A stretch of 64,000 bases of DNA from UBA4479 sp963974935 (GTDB lineage Bacteria > Pseudomonadota > Alphaproteobacteria > Rhodospirillales > Casp-alpha2): contig CAXBEV010000003.1 of the NCBI GenBank assembly GCA_963974935.1, positions 62,001-126,000 on the forward strand, given 5' to 3'. Both the position numbers and the translations under genes were made by a program. Within the stretch, counting starts at the first letter, position 1. Every line of letters starts with the position of its first letter. The notes below the pieces were generated by a model. That model was not told the origin of the DNA, did not search any database, and was given only the letters and a program-made list of their open reading frames with translations. This document shows positions 42,321 through 50,827 of this stretch, in pieces.

Positions 42321-43475
42321 TTAGTTGGCGCCTCTAGCCGCCTCGGCGAGCACCACGCGGGCCGCGTTGGTAGACGGCGCGTCGTTGCCGGCGCGGAGTT
42401 TGGCGAGGGCATCTTTGATGTCGGCGTCTTGGCCGCCGTTCTGCAGCAGATCACTGAGCGCTGGTGCCAATTTATCGGCGGTGCAGTTTTCCTGAATGAA
42501 CTCCGGCATCGCCGATTTGTTCAAGATCAGGTTGACGATGGAGGCGTATTTGATGGTCAGCAGGCGCCGCGCCAGCCATGCGCTGAGCGGTGCGACCTTA
42601 TAGGCGATCAGGCTCGGTGTACCGGCCATGGCGAGTTCCAATGACACGGTGCCGCTGGCGGCAAGGGCGGCGTTGGCGGCGGCGAAGGCGTCGTACTTTT
42701 CAGTCTCACCCTCAATGATGCGGGTATTGGCCCATGCGGTCGGTTGTGAGTCCAACGCACCTTGCACGGTGTTTTTAAGCCTGGAGAGCGTCGGTAAGAC
42801 AATGTGCAGGGGGCCGACGATGTCTGCACGCACGCGGGCCAAGGTGTCTGCAAATATCGGCAGATGGCGACTGACTTCCCCCATGCGGCTGCCGGGCAGC
42901 ACGGCGAGCAAGGGGGCGTCGGCAGGAATGCCGTGGCGTTGTCGAAATCCGGGCCCATCGCCGTTGCCGGCGCCGCTTTCCAAGATCGAATGGCCGACGA
43001 ATGTTGCGCGCATACCGGCGCGCTCAAAATACGGCGGCTCAAACGGCAACAAGCACATCACATGATCGCAAAGACCGGCGAGCTTCTGCGCCCGGCCCGG
43101 CCGCCACGCCCATACCGAGGGCGCCACGTAATGTACAATCGGGATGCCGGCACCCTTAAGTTTTTTGGCGACACGGAGGCAAAAATCCGGCGCATCGATG
43201 GTGACCACGACGTCGGGCTTTGTGGCGCGGATGTCGGCAGCCGTTTCAGCAACCCGGCGCAGGATTTTCGGAATCTGCGGCACCACCTCGGCCAAGCCCA
43301 TGACGCTGAGTTCGTGCATCGGGAACAGGCTCTGTAGCCCGGCGGCCTGCATATGATCGCCGCCGACGCCGTGGAACGTGGGCACCGATGGGGCCAAGTC
43401 TTTGAGTGCCGAGATCAGCCGCCCGCCTAAAATGTCGCCCGACGGCTCACCGGCAATCAGGTATATTTTTGTCAT
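42321..43475 (-). CDS. lpxB: Lipid-A-disaccharide synthase
   Basis: LpxB joins UDP-2,3-diacylglucosamine and lipid X. The ATG overlaps the lpxI stop (ATGA), giving 384 residues; a GTG two codons earlier is possible. It begins MTKIYLIAGEPSGDILGGRL. It has FHGVGGDHMQAAGLQSLF, HYVAPSVWAWRPGRAQKLA, LPFEPPYFERAGMRATFVGH, LPGSRMGEVSRHLPIF and AALAASGTVSLELAMAGTPS. These are the GT19 family motifs. It ends the lpxD-fabZ-lpxA-lpxI-lpxB series. Confidence 0.97.
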   Translation of the reverse strand: MTKIYLIAGEPSGDILGGRLISALKDLAPSVPTFHGVGGDHMQAAGLQSLFPMHELSVMGLAEVVPQIPKILRRVAETAADIRATKPDVVVTIDAPDFCLRVAKKLKGAGIPIVHYVAPSVWAWRPGRAQKLAGLCDHVMCLLPFEPPYFERAGMRATFVGHSILESGAGNGDGPGFRQRHGIPADAPLLAVLPGSRMGEVSRHLPIFADTLARVRADIVGPLHIVLPTLSRLKNTVQGALDSQPTAWANTRIIEGETEKYDAFAAANAALAASGTVSLELAMAGTPSLIAYKVAPLSAWLARRLLTIKYASIVNLILNKSAMPEFIQENCTADKLAPALSDLLQNGGQDADIKDALAKLRAGNDAPSTNAARVVLAEAARGAN

Positions 43476-44311
43476 GTCCACCCACCATCGGCATCAATGC
43501 CGACTAAGAATAGACCCAGTGCATCGGCCTTTGCGGCTGCGTCTTCGCGGTCCATCAAAAAGGCGTTGCCGGCTTCGACGACGACGCCGTTCAGACCCGC
43601 CGCATGAGCATTCTGCAGGGTGTTGAGACCAATTGTCGGTAGGTCGGCGCGCCGTTCCTGGTCGGGCTTCAAGGTTTTCGCCAAGACGCCGCCTTGATTG
43701 CCGACGTCGGCCAAGCGCTTCAACATGGCGTCGGTGCCGTCTGCGGATTCTTCGGCGATGATCGCGCCGTCTCGTACTACGGCGGCTTGGCCGGCATCGC
43801 GTGCGCCCAGGGCCTTGGCGGCAGTGAGGGCGGCTTGTATGTCGCCGGCGAAGACATCGGCACCGTGCCGCCCGATCAGGCCGCGCGGCATCAGGCATTC
43901 CGGCACCAATGTATCGGCACCGATCACGGTGAAGCCTTCTCGCTCAAGGGCGTTGATGAGCGCGGACAGAAGGCCATCGTCGCCTAGCGCCGCCGCGCCG
44001 GATGTGGCAAAAAACTTAGCTGCCCACCAATCGGGACGCAGGTCTTTGAGAGAGGGACGACGCACGGTACCGGCGAACACCAATTCCGTGCAGCCAGCGG
44101 CTTTGAGCGTTTTGATGATAGCGCCGGCTGCGCCCAGGCGCGTCACGGTGTGATCCACGTTCTTGAAATCTGCAGGATCGCCCTGCCCTTCAAGCACGAT
44201 CACATGCAGCGCGCGGGCGCTCTGGTCGCAGGCATCACGAATGCGAAGCGGCAGCGCGCCGCCGCCGGCGAGGAGCCCCAATTTGCCTTTGGGCTCGGCG
44301 CTAGGCGGCAT
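43472..44311 (-). CDS. lpxI: UDP-2,3-diacylglucosamine pyrophosphatase LpxI
   Basis: LpxI removes UMP from UDP-2,3-diacylglucosamine to give lipid X; it replaces LpxH in alphaproteobacteria. The 279-residue protein (DUF1009 family) has KLGLLAGGGALPLRIRDACD, ELVFAGTVRRPSLKDLRPDW, DDGLLSALINALEREGFTV, VVRDGAIIAEESADGTDAML and VVVEAGNAFLMDREDAAAKA. It overlaps both lpxA (11 bp) and lpxB (4 bp). No lpxH-like gene is in this window. Confidence 0.95.
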   Translation of the reverse strand: MPPSAEPKGKLGLLAGGGALPLRIRDACDQSARALHVIVLEGQGDPADFKNVDHTVTRLGAAGAIIKTLKAAGCTELVFAGTVRRPSLKDLRPDWWAAKFFATSGAAALGDDGLLSALINALEREGFTVIGADTLVPECLMPRGLIGRHGADVFAGDIQAALTAAKALGARDAGQAAVVRDGAIIAEESADGTDAMLKRLADVGNQGGVLAKTLKPDQERRADLPTIGLNTLQNAHAAGLNGVVVEAGNAFLMDREDAAAKADALGLFLVGIDADGGWT

Positions 44312-45101
44312 CTTCCAGATGCGGCTGGCAGATACGACGCGATGAGTCGCTTTGGATGAAGCTGACGATGTCCATCACCGGCTCGTTCTCTGAGAAGTCT
44401 TCGATCACGTCCTGTAATCGTTCAGCCATGGTGCCTTCGACGGCGAAGATCATGCGATAGGCTTTGCGGATATCGTGGATCAGTTCACGCGAAAAACCGC
44501 GACGCTTGAGGCCGACCAAGTTCAGTCCTTCGAGTCTGGCACGGTTGCCCATCACGGTGCCGTAGGGAATAACGTCGTGTTCGACACCGGTTTTGCCGCC
44601 GACCATCGAATGCTTGCCGATGCGCACGAACTGGTGCACCGCCGCTAAGCCGCCGATGATCGCCCATTCGTCGATCGACACATGTCCGCCCAGCGTGGCG
44701 CTGTTCACAAGGATCACATGATCGCCGATCATGCAGTCATGGGCGACGTGGCTGCCGACCATAAACAAGCAATCGTTGCCGACCCGGGTCAGCATGCCAC
44801 CGCCCTCGGTGCCAGGGTTCATCGTCACATGCTCGCGGATCACGTTGCGTGCGCCGATCTCCAGGCGCGAGGGCTCGCCGCCATATTTCAGGTCTTGCGG
44901 TTGGTGACCGAGTGAGGTGAACGGAAAGATGCGTGTCGCTTCGCCGATGCTGGTACGTCCGGCGACAACCACGTGCGACATGATTTCGACACCGGCGGCG
45001 AGTTTAACATCGGGCCCGATAACCGAATACGGGCCGATCTTCACATCGTTCCCGATTTCGGCCTTGGAATCGACAATAGCCGTCGGATGAATATTGCTCA
45101 T
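44301..45101 (-). CDS. lpxA: UDP-N-acetylglucosamine acyltransferase
   Basis: LpxA adds the first 3-hydroxyacyl chain of lipid A. The 266-residue protein starts MSNIHPTAIVDSKAEIGNDV and is made of left-handed beta-helix hexapeptide repeats. The catalytic region is MVGSHVAHDCMIGDHVILVN, with the base histidine and GGHVSIDEWAIIGGLAAVHQ. The C-terminal helical part has LKRRGFSRELIHDIRKAYRM. It is 8 bp after fabZ on the same strand. Confidence 0.97.
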   Translation of the reverse strand: MSNIHPTAIVDSKAEIGNDVKIGPYSVIGPDVKLAAGVEIMSHVVVAGRTSIGEATRIFPFTSLGHQPQDLKYGGEPSRLEIGARNVIREHVTMNPGTEGGGMLTRVGNDCLFMVGSHVAHDCMIGDHVILVNSATLGGHVSIDEWAIIGGLAAVHQFVRIGKHSMVGGKTGVEHDVIPYGTVMGNRARLEGLNLVGLKRRGFSRELIHDIRKAYRMIFAVEGTMAERLQDVIEDFSENEPVMDIVSFIQSDSSRRICQPHLEDAA

Positions 45102-45109
45102 ATCGTTCC

Positions 45110-45577
45110 CTATTCCGTTTTATCGACGATCATCGCGGTGAACACCGCTTCAGCCATCAGCGTGCCGTCGACGCGGGCTTCACCCTTAAAACGCCAGACT
45201 TTGCCGCGGCCTTGTTGTTTTTCAACATGTAAGCGCACGGTGTGGCCTGGAAGCACGGGCTTGCGGAAGCGGGCGTTATCAATCGACATAAAATACACCA
45301 GTTTGTCGCTGTTGGCATTGCCAAGGGACTCAATAACGACGATGGCCGCCGTTTGCGCCATGGCTTCGATAATCAAAACGCCGGGCATGATCGGGTGATC
45401 AGGGAAATGGCCCTGAAAGAAATTTTCGTTCACGGTGACATTTTTGAGGCCGATCGCGCTTTCGCCCGGAATAATGTCCGTGACGGCATCGATCAGCAAA
45501 AACGGATAGCGATGCGGAATTCGCGCGATAATGCCGGTAATGTCGACAGCGTGTCCGGATGTGCTTTCTGCATCCAT
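45110..45577 (-). CDS. fabZ: 3-hydroxyacyl-[ACP] dehydratase FabZ
   Basis: The 155-residue hot-dog-fold protein dehydrates 3-hydroxyacyl-ACP in fatty acid synthesis. It shows IPHRYPFLLIDAVTDIIPGE, NFFQGHFPDHPIMPGVLIIE with the catalytic His, and the Glu in IIEAMAQTAAI. A MSIDNARFRKPVLPG strand follows. Lipid A enzymes on both sides use the same 3-hydroxyacyl-ACP pool. It is 3 bp after lpxD. Confidence 0.97.
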   Translation of the reverse strand: MDAESTSGHAVDITGIIARIPHRYPFLLIDAVTDIIPGESAIGLKNVTVNENFFQGHFPDHPIMPGVLIIEAMAQTAAIVVIESLGNANSDKLVYFMSIDNARFRKPVLPGHTVRLHVEKQQGRGKVWRFKGEARVDGTLMAEAVFTAMIVDKTE

Positions 45578-45580
45578 GTG

Positions 45581-46597
45581 TTATTTCCCCTTTTGTTTTG
45601 ACATGCGTTCCAAAGTCGCAATTTCGCGCATCCACTCGCGCATGGGCTTCGCTGGTGACCCACCAATTTTTGCACCTGCCGGCACATCGCGCATAATACC
45701 GCTTTGCGCGGCGACCTGAACACCACTTCCAATCTTGAGGTGTCCTGCGATGCCGACTTGGCCCCCGATCACAACAAAATCACCCAACGTCGTCGATCCG
45801 GAAATGCCGACATGGCTGACGATAACACAATGTTGACCGAGCTGAACGTTATGGCCAATTTGCACCAGATTGTCGATCTTCGTGCCTGATCCGATGACGG
45901 TATCCGGGCCGGTGCCTCGATCAATGGTCGTGTTGGCACCTATTTCGACATCATCGCCGACAATCACGCGCCCAAGCTGCGGCACTTTTTCGTGCCCGCC
46001 AAGTCCCATCGCAAAGCCGAAGCCGTCTTGACCGAGGCGTACGCCCGTATGAATGATGCACCGCGCACCAATAATCGCGTTGGCAATGCCGGCACCCGGG
46101 CCGATTTCGGTCCCAGCCCCAATGATCACGCCACGCCCGATCACTGCGTTGGCGCCGATACGGCACCGGGCTTTGATCTCTGCGCCCGCATCGATCACGG
46201 CGCCGGGTGCGATTTCCGCACTTGGATCAACCGTCGCGGTCGGATCAATGAACGCCCCTGAGGCGATGCCGGGCTCGGCGCCAGCGCGGGGATAAAATAG
46301 CGCGGCGATCCGCGCGTAGCCGTGGTAAGGCGTTTTGGTCACCAACAACTGCATGCCATCCGGCGCGACGTCGGCGGCGTCCGGCGTGACCACGCAGGCA
46401 CCGGCATTGGAAGCTTTGAAGGCATCCAGATATTTGCGGTTGTCGAAAAAGCTCAGGTGTTTTTGCCCTGCCTGATCAAGGGGCATCACGTCATCGAATT
46501 GACGCGCGCCGTCGCCACGCAACTCGGCATCGGCGACCTCTGCCAGCCGTGCCAAATCGAAAGGCCCGGCGTTATCGAAGAACCGGGGGTCTGCCAT
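45581..46597 (-). CDS. lpxD: UDP-3-O-acylglucosamine N-acyltransferase
   Basis: The start MADPRFFDNAGPFDLARLAE gives 338 residues; the frame extends into ompH without support. An N-terminal uridine-binding domain (HLSFFDNRKYLDAFKASNAG, AYARIAALFYPRAG region) precedes a hexapeptide helix: IDPTATVDPSAEIAPGAVID, DGFGFAMGLGGHEKVPQLGR, VQIGHNVQLGQHCVIVSHVG. It attaches the N-linked acyl chain of lipid A. It lies 7 bp after ompH. Confidence 0.97.
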   Translation of the reverse strand: MADPRFFDNAGPFDLARLAEVADAELRGDGARQFDDVMPLDQAGQKHLSFFDNRKYLDAFKASNAGACVVTPDAADVAPDGMQLLVTKTPYHGYARIAALFYPRAGAEPGIASGAFIDPTATVDPSAEIAPGAVIDAGAEIKARCRIGANAVIGRGVIIGAGTEIGPGAGIANAIIGARCIIHTGVRLGQDGFGFAMGLGGHEKVPQLGRVIVGDDVEIGANTTIDRGTGPDTVIGSGTKIDNLVQIGHNVQLGQHCVIVSHVGISGSTTLGDFVVIGGQVGIAGHLKIGSGVQVAAQSGIMRDVPAGAKIGGSPAKPMREWMREIATLERMSKQKGK

Positions 46598-46604
46598 AAC
46601 TGAG

Positions 46605-47171
46605 CTACTTTGCCGGTAGGTCGACCTTGACGGTCGGGAGTTTTTTATCGAGCTCGGCGAGCACGCTTGCGGTGATGTCCAAAGACGAGTCGACGATGAC
46701 CACCTGCGAGCGGCGCAAAACCACCGCGTAACCGTTCTTGGACGCCATGTTGGCAACGATCTCGTTCAAGGTCTTTTCGACCTGCAGCATGGCGTTTTGT
46801 TGCACTTCGTCGAGCGCACGGCGCTTTTCTTGGACAAGTTGCTGAACGCTGACGACTTTTTGTTCAAATTTGCGGCGCTCGTCAGCAAAAGCTTCGGGCG
46901 CGAGCAGAGATTGCTTTTTGGCGAGTTCCTGTTGCGCGACGCGAAGCTGTTCTTGTTCTTTTTGAATTTCGCTTTGGAAGTTGTTTTGATAATTGACGAT
47001 TTGATCGCGGATCGACTTCACGGACGCGGCGTCACGGCGAATTTGGCCGACATCAAGGACGGTAATCGTCGGTAGTACGGCTGTGCCCGCGCCTTGCGCC
47101 CACGCCGGGTTTGTGGTGGCAAGGGCTAAGCCTAAAATGACACAAAGAGTCGAGAATGATCGAGCGAACAA
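46605..47171 (-). CDS. OmpH/Skp family periplasmic chaperone
   Basis: The 188-residue protein has a signal peptide (MFARSFSTLCVILGLALATT, cut after AWA). After a short strand (TITVLDVGQIRRDAASVKSI) it has a long coiled coil (QSEIQKEQEQLRVAQQELAK to EKRRALDEVQQNAML), then a C-terminal strand (AVVLRRSQVVIVDSSLDITA). This is the jellyfish-like layout of Skp. It should hold unfolded outer-membrane proteins for BamA, whose gene is 9 bp upstream. Confidence 0.93.
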   Translation of the reverse strand: MFARSFSTLCVILGLALATTNPAWAQGAGTAVLPTITVLDVGQIRRDAASVKSIRDQIVNYQNNFQSEIQKEQEQLRVAQQELAKKQSLLAPEAFADERRKFEQKVVSVQQLVQEKRRALDEVQQNAMLQVEKTLNEIVANMASKNGYAVVLRRSQVVIVDSSLDITASVLAELDKKLPTVKVDLPAK

Positions 47172-47180
47172 AGATGCCTC

Positions 47181-49484
47181 CTAAAAACGGGTGCCGAAGT
47201 TGATCCGGACAAATTCTTCTTCATCAAACTCTTCTTTGAGGATGGGGTAAGCAAAGTCAATGCCCAAAGGCCCAAACGGCGAATCCCAGCTGATGCCGGT
47301 GCCGATGCCCATGCGCAACGACCCTTGATCGACGGTCGTTGCATTGACCGGTGTCAAATCCCAGCTTGAGCCGATGTCGGTGAAGATACGACCGCTGACG
47401 CCGAATTCTTCGGGCAAGCCGCTCGGGAACTTAAGCGCTACCGAGCCCGCGTACATCCATTCACCGCCGAGTGAGTCCTTGGTTGCCGTATCGCGCGGGC
47501 CAATGCCGGAGGTTGCGAAGCCGCGTACATCGTCACCACCGACGAAGAAGCGTTCTGCCAGCACGACATCATTGCCGAGGCCGGCGATGAAGCCGGTTTT
47601 GCCGGTGACCGAGAATATCCACTGATCGCGCGGTGAATAATAGACGGCGCCGTCGGCGACGTTGCGCAAATGCTGAATATCGCCACCCAAGCCGGCGACA
47701 TCGGTCGCCAAGCGTAAAAGATACCCGCTGGTTGGTTTGATGCGCTTATCGCGGCGGTCATACGCGACGACATGGCCAATCTCCGACAGCAACGAGTCCC
47801 CTTCTTGCGCGCGGACTAGTGAAGAAGCATCTGTGTTCACGTTCTCGATGGAGGTTTGGCGAATTGTATAACGCCAGGATTCGGATAATTGTTCGGTGAT
47901 GTCGTAGCCTGCCCGCAACGAGCCCCCGGTACGCGCGATATCGAACGAGCTGGTGTCCTGCAGATCGCGGGTGAAGCGGAACAGATCAAAACCGGCGCGC
48001 AGATCCTTATCGAGGAAGTACGGCTCGGTGAACGACAGATCAATTTGCGAGGCTTGGGAAGCGATTTGCATTTGCACTTTCACATCCTGGCCACGTCCAA
48101 GGAAGTTGGTCTCGCGCAGTTGTATATCCCCTAAGATACCGACCGTGGACGAGAAACCCGCACCCAGCGAAATTTGTCCGGTCGGCTTTTCTTCGACCGT
48201 TGCGTTGATCACTGTTCTGTCCGGCGCGGTGCCCGGCACTTGCTCGATATCGATTTTTTCGAAGAAGCCCAGGTTTCGGATACGGGTCCGGGAGCGGCGC
48301 AGTTTGGAGGCGTTAAACGCATCGCCTTCGACCAGTTGGAACTCGCGGCGAATGACTTTGTCGAGGGTGCGAATGTTGCCGGCGATGTTGATCCGCTCCA
48401 CAAACACACGCGGGCCTTCGTTGATGACGTAGGTGACGTTGATCGTCTTGGCGTCGCGGTCACGGTTGATACGCGGGCGCACCTCGACAAAGGCATAGCC
48501 GAAGGTGCCGACACTTTCGGTCAATAGATCAATGGTCTTTTCGATGCCTTCGGCGCTGTACCAGTCGCCGGATTCGACTTCGATTTTTTTCTTAAGACTG
48601 GTAGTATTCAGGTCTTTCAGGCGGGCATCGACCTCGATGGTGCCGAATTTATAGCGTTCCCCTTCATCGACCGAGAAGGTGATGAAAAAGTCTTTGCGAT
48701 CCGGCGTCAGTTCTGCGACCGCCGACGTCACCTTGAAGTCGGCGTAGCCGTTGGTCAGATAGAACCGGCGCAGCAGTTCGCGGTCCAAGTTGATGCGGTC
48801 CGGGTCATAGACATCGTCGGTCGAGAAGAACCGCCACCAGGCGCTTTCCTTCGTCTGGATGACTTCACGTAGACGGCTGTCGCTGAATTCTTTGTTGCCG
48901 ATCACGCGGATGGATTTGATCGCCGTTTCGTCGCCCTCGGTGATTTCAAACACGAGATCGACACGGTTTTGCTCAAGCTGGATGATCTTCGGCTCAACCG
49001 CGACGGCAAACAGGCCGCTTTGGCGGTAAAGCGTCAAAACCCGCTTCACATCGTCTTGCACTTTGGTGCGGGTATAGATGACACGTGGGCGCAGCGAGAC
49101 TTCGGTCTGCAGGGTTTCGTCTTCGAACGTAAAGTTACCCTCAAAGGCAATCCTGTTGATGACCGGATTTTCGACAATGTCGACGACCAGTGTAGAGCCT
49201 TCACGGCGCAGAGCGATATCGGCGAATAAGCCGGTCGCAAACAAGCTTTTCAGTGAGCGGTCGATGCGACGGGGATCGAACGGGTCGCCTTCTTGGATGA
49301 CCATATACGAGCGCACCGTGCCCGGGTCGACGCGTTGTGCGCCGCGCACTTCGATCAAATCAATGGTGCCTGCTTGGGCGACTTCGATGGGGGATGCGGC
49401 GAATGCTGGGATGGTTAACGACGAAAGCGGCCCCAAGGCCGCTGTCATACATACCAATAATTTTATTGCGGCGTGTCTTATCAC
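47181..49484 (-). CDS. bamA: Outer membrane protein assembly factor BamA
   Basis: I chose a GTG start (VIRHAAIKLLVCMTAALGPL) with GGGGGGAG six bases upstream, which gives a signal peptide and 767 residues; an ATG 13 codons earlier has no such site. Five POTRA domains follow from about residue 45 (IDLIEVRGAQRVDPGTVRSY, VINRIAFEGNFTFEDETLQT, IKSIRVIGNKEFSDSRLREV, FGTIEVDARLKD, VERINIAGNIRTLDKVIRRE). The 16-strand barrel has VGGDDVRGFATSGIGPRD, close to the VRGF motif, and ends with INFGTRF, an aromatic C-terminus. Confidence 0.97.
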   Translation of the reverse strand: MIRHAAIKLLVCMTAALGPLSSLTIPAFAASPIEVAQAGTIDLIEVRGAQRVDPGTVRSYMVIQEGDPFDPRRIDRSLKSLFATGLFADIALRREGSTLVVDIVENPVINRIAFEGNFTFEDETLQTEVSLRPRVIYTRTKVQDDVKRVLTLYRQSGLFAVAVEPKIIQLEQNRVDLVFEITEGDETAIKSIRVIGNKEFSDSRLREVIQTKESAWWRFFSTDDVYDPDRINLDRELLRRFYLTNGYADFKVTSAVAELTPDRKDFFITFSVDEGERYKFGTIEVDARLKDLNTTSLKKKIEVESGDWYSAEGIEKTIDLLTESVGTFGYAFVEVRPRINRDRDAKTINVTYVINEGPRVFVERINIAGNIRTLDKVIRREFQLVEGDAFNASKLRRSRTRIRNLGFFEKIDIEQVPGTAPDRTVINATVEEKPTGQISLGAGFSSTVGILGDIQLRETNFLGRGQDVKVQMQIASQASQIDLSFTEPYFLDKDLRAGFDLFRFTRDLQDTSSFDIARTGGSLRAGYDITEQLSESWRYTIRQTSIENVNTDASSLVRAQEGDSLLSEIGHVVAYDRRDKRIKPTSGYLLRLATDVAGLGGDIQHLRNVADGAVYYSPRDQWIFSVTGKTGFIAGLGNDVVLAERFFVGGDDVRGFATSGIGPRDTATKDSLGGEWMYAGSVALKFPSGLPEEFGVSGRIFTDIGSSWDLTPVNATTVDQGSLRMGIGTGISWDSPFGPLGIDFAYPILKEEFDEEEFVRINFGTRF

Positions 49485-49564
49485 GCTGTCTCCCCCCGGA
49501 TGCTCTAAGATGTCAAAAACCACCGGTTAAAGCGTTAATGCCCTCGGATTCCGATAACTTTTCG

Positions 49565-50692
49565 CTACAAGCCTAACACCCGAACGATATCATTCCACGT
49601 AACAGATACCATGAGAAGCAATACTAAAGCCAGCCCGATTCGGAAACCGTATTCTTGCGCCCGATCCCCCAGCGGTCGACCGCGCAATGCCTCGATTCCC
49701 ATGAACAACAGATGTCCGCCGTCCAAAATCGGGATGGGGAACAAATTGATCAGGCCCAGGTTGATCGACAGCACCGCCATAAAGAACACCAACTGCAGCG
49801 CACCCTGCTCTGCCGCTTGGCCGGACATCTGTGCAATAGCGATAGGACCACCCAAGTCTTTGAAGTTGCCCTCGCCGATCAACAGCTTGCCGATGTTGGT
49901 CAGCGCTTGGCCGGTGATCGAAAATGTTTTTTCTACGCCGAACCATGCGGCGGCTAAAGGATTCAGCCGCTCATGGTCGCCGATCACGCCTTGCATGCTG
50001 ATGCCGAGGCGTCCTACCGTGGTGCCCTCTTGCTCGGCCTCAAGCGGTGTCACCTCAAGAGCGACTTCTTCGCCGTCACGCAGCACGACCATCGGTAACC
50101 GTAGACCCGGGCTCGTGGAGATGATTTCTTGGACAAGTTGGGGGTTGTCGATTTCGGCGCCGTTCAACGACACGATTGTGTCGCCCTTGCTCATGCCGGC
50201 GGTTTCAGCCGCTGAGCCTTGGAACACTTCGCCGACCGCGACTTTGACCTGCGGCACGCCGACGCTGAGTGCGATCCCGGCCAAAACCAAGATCGCGAAC
50301 AAGAAGTTGATGGCCGGACCTGCGGCCACAATCGCGGCACGCTGGCCGACGGTTTTATGCGCGAACGAGACTTTTTTGTCTTCGTCGGTCATCGGACTAC
50401 TGCTTTCGGTGTCGTCCGCACCACTTTCCAGCGCGTTGACGGCGCTGCTCTCGCCGTCTTCCGCCATGCCGTACATTTTCACGTAGCCGCCGAGCGGCAC
50501 CGCACTGATCCGCCAGCGTGTGCCGTTTTTGGCATACCAGCCGAAAATTTCAGGCCCAAAGCCGATGGAGAACACCTCAACCTTGACGCCGTTGCGCCGC
50601 GCGACCCAGTAATGGCCGTATTCGTGCACGAACACGATGACTGAAAGTACGACCAAAAACCAAAGTACGGTGCTGAGGGTATCAAATTCCAT
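49565..50692 (-). CDS. rseP: RIP metalloprotease RseP
   Basis: The 375-residue inner-membrane zinc protease has the first-helix motif VIVFVHEYGHYWVARRNGVK (HExxH), then FSIGFGPEIFGWYAKNGTRW. A PDZ domain is at about residues 145-225 (VAVGEVFQGSAAETAGMSKG). The third metal site is NLFPIPILDGGHLLFM. Family members cleave anti-sigma factors and leftover signal peptides. An acidic Ser-rich insert (ESGADDTESSSPMTDEDK) lies in the loop before the second helix. It is 80 bp upstream of bamA and probably has its own promoter. Confidence 0.96.
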   Translation of the reverse strand: MEFDTLSTVLWFLVVLSVIVFVHEYGHYWVARRNGVKVEVFSIGFGPEIFGWYAKNGTRWRISAVPLGGYVKMYGMAEDGESSAVNALESGADDTESSSPMTDEDKKVSFAHKTVGQRAAIVAAGPAINFLFAILVLAGIALSVGVPQVKVAVGEVFQGSAAETAGMSKGDTIVSLNGAEIDNPQLVQEIISTSPGLRLPMVVLRDGEEVALEVTPLEAEQEGTTVGRLGISMQGVIGDHERLNPLAAAWFGVEKTFSITGQALTNIGKLLIGEGNFKDLGGPIAIAQMSGQAAEQGALQLVFFMAVLSINLGLINLFPIPILDGGHLLFMGIEALRGRPLGDRAQEYGFRIGLALVLLLMVSVTWNDIVRVLGL

Positions 50693-50772
50693 AATGCGCC
50701 TTTTAAGCTGACCGAAGCGGTCTGTTTATCATTGGGCCGGCTGCGCAAAAAGATGCGACAGACGACAATAAG

Positions 50773-50801
50773 AATATGTGCAAGCGTTGCCCTGACGTCA
50801 A
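50773..50801 (-). promoter_or_regulatory. Putative sigma-70 promoter upstream of rseP-bamA
   Basis: On the minus strand, TTGACG, 17 bases, CATATT. It lies in the 135-bp gap after dxr, the largest gap in the dxr-to-lpxB run, about 80 bp before the rseP start. Confidence 0.5.
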
Positions 50802-50827
50802 TGGCAGCAGGCTGCGCCATCCATTTG

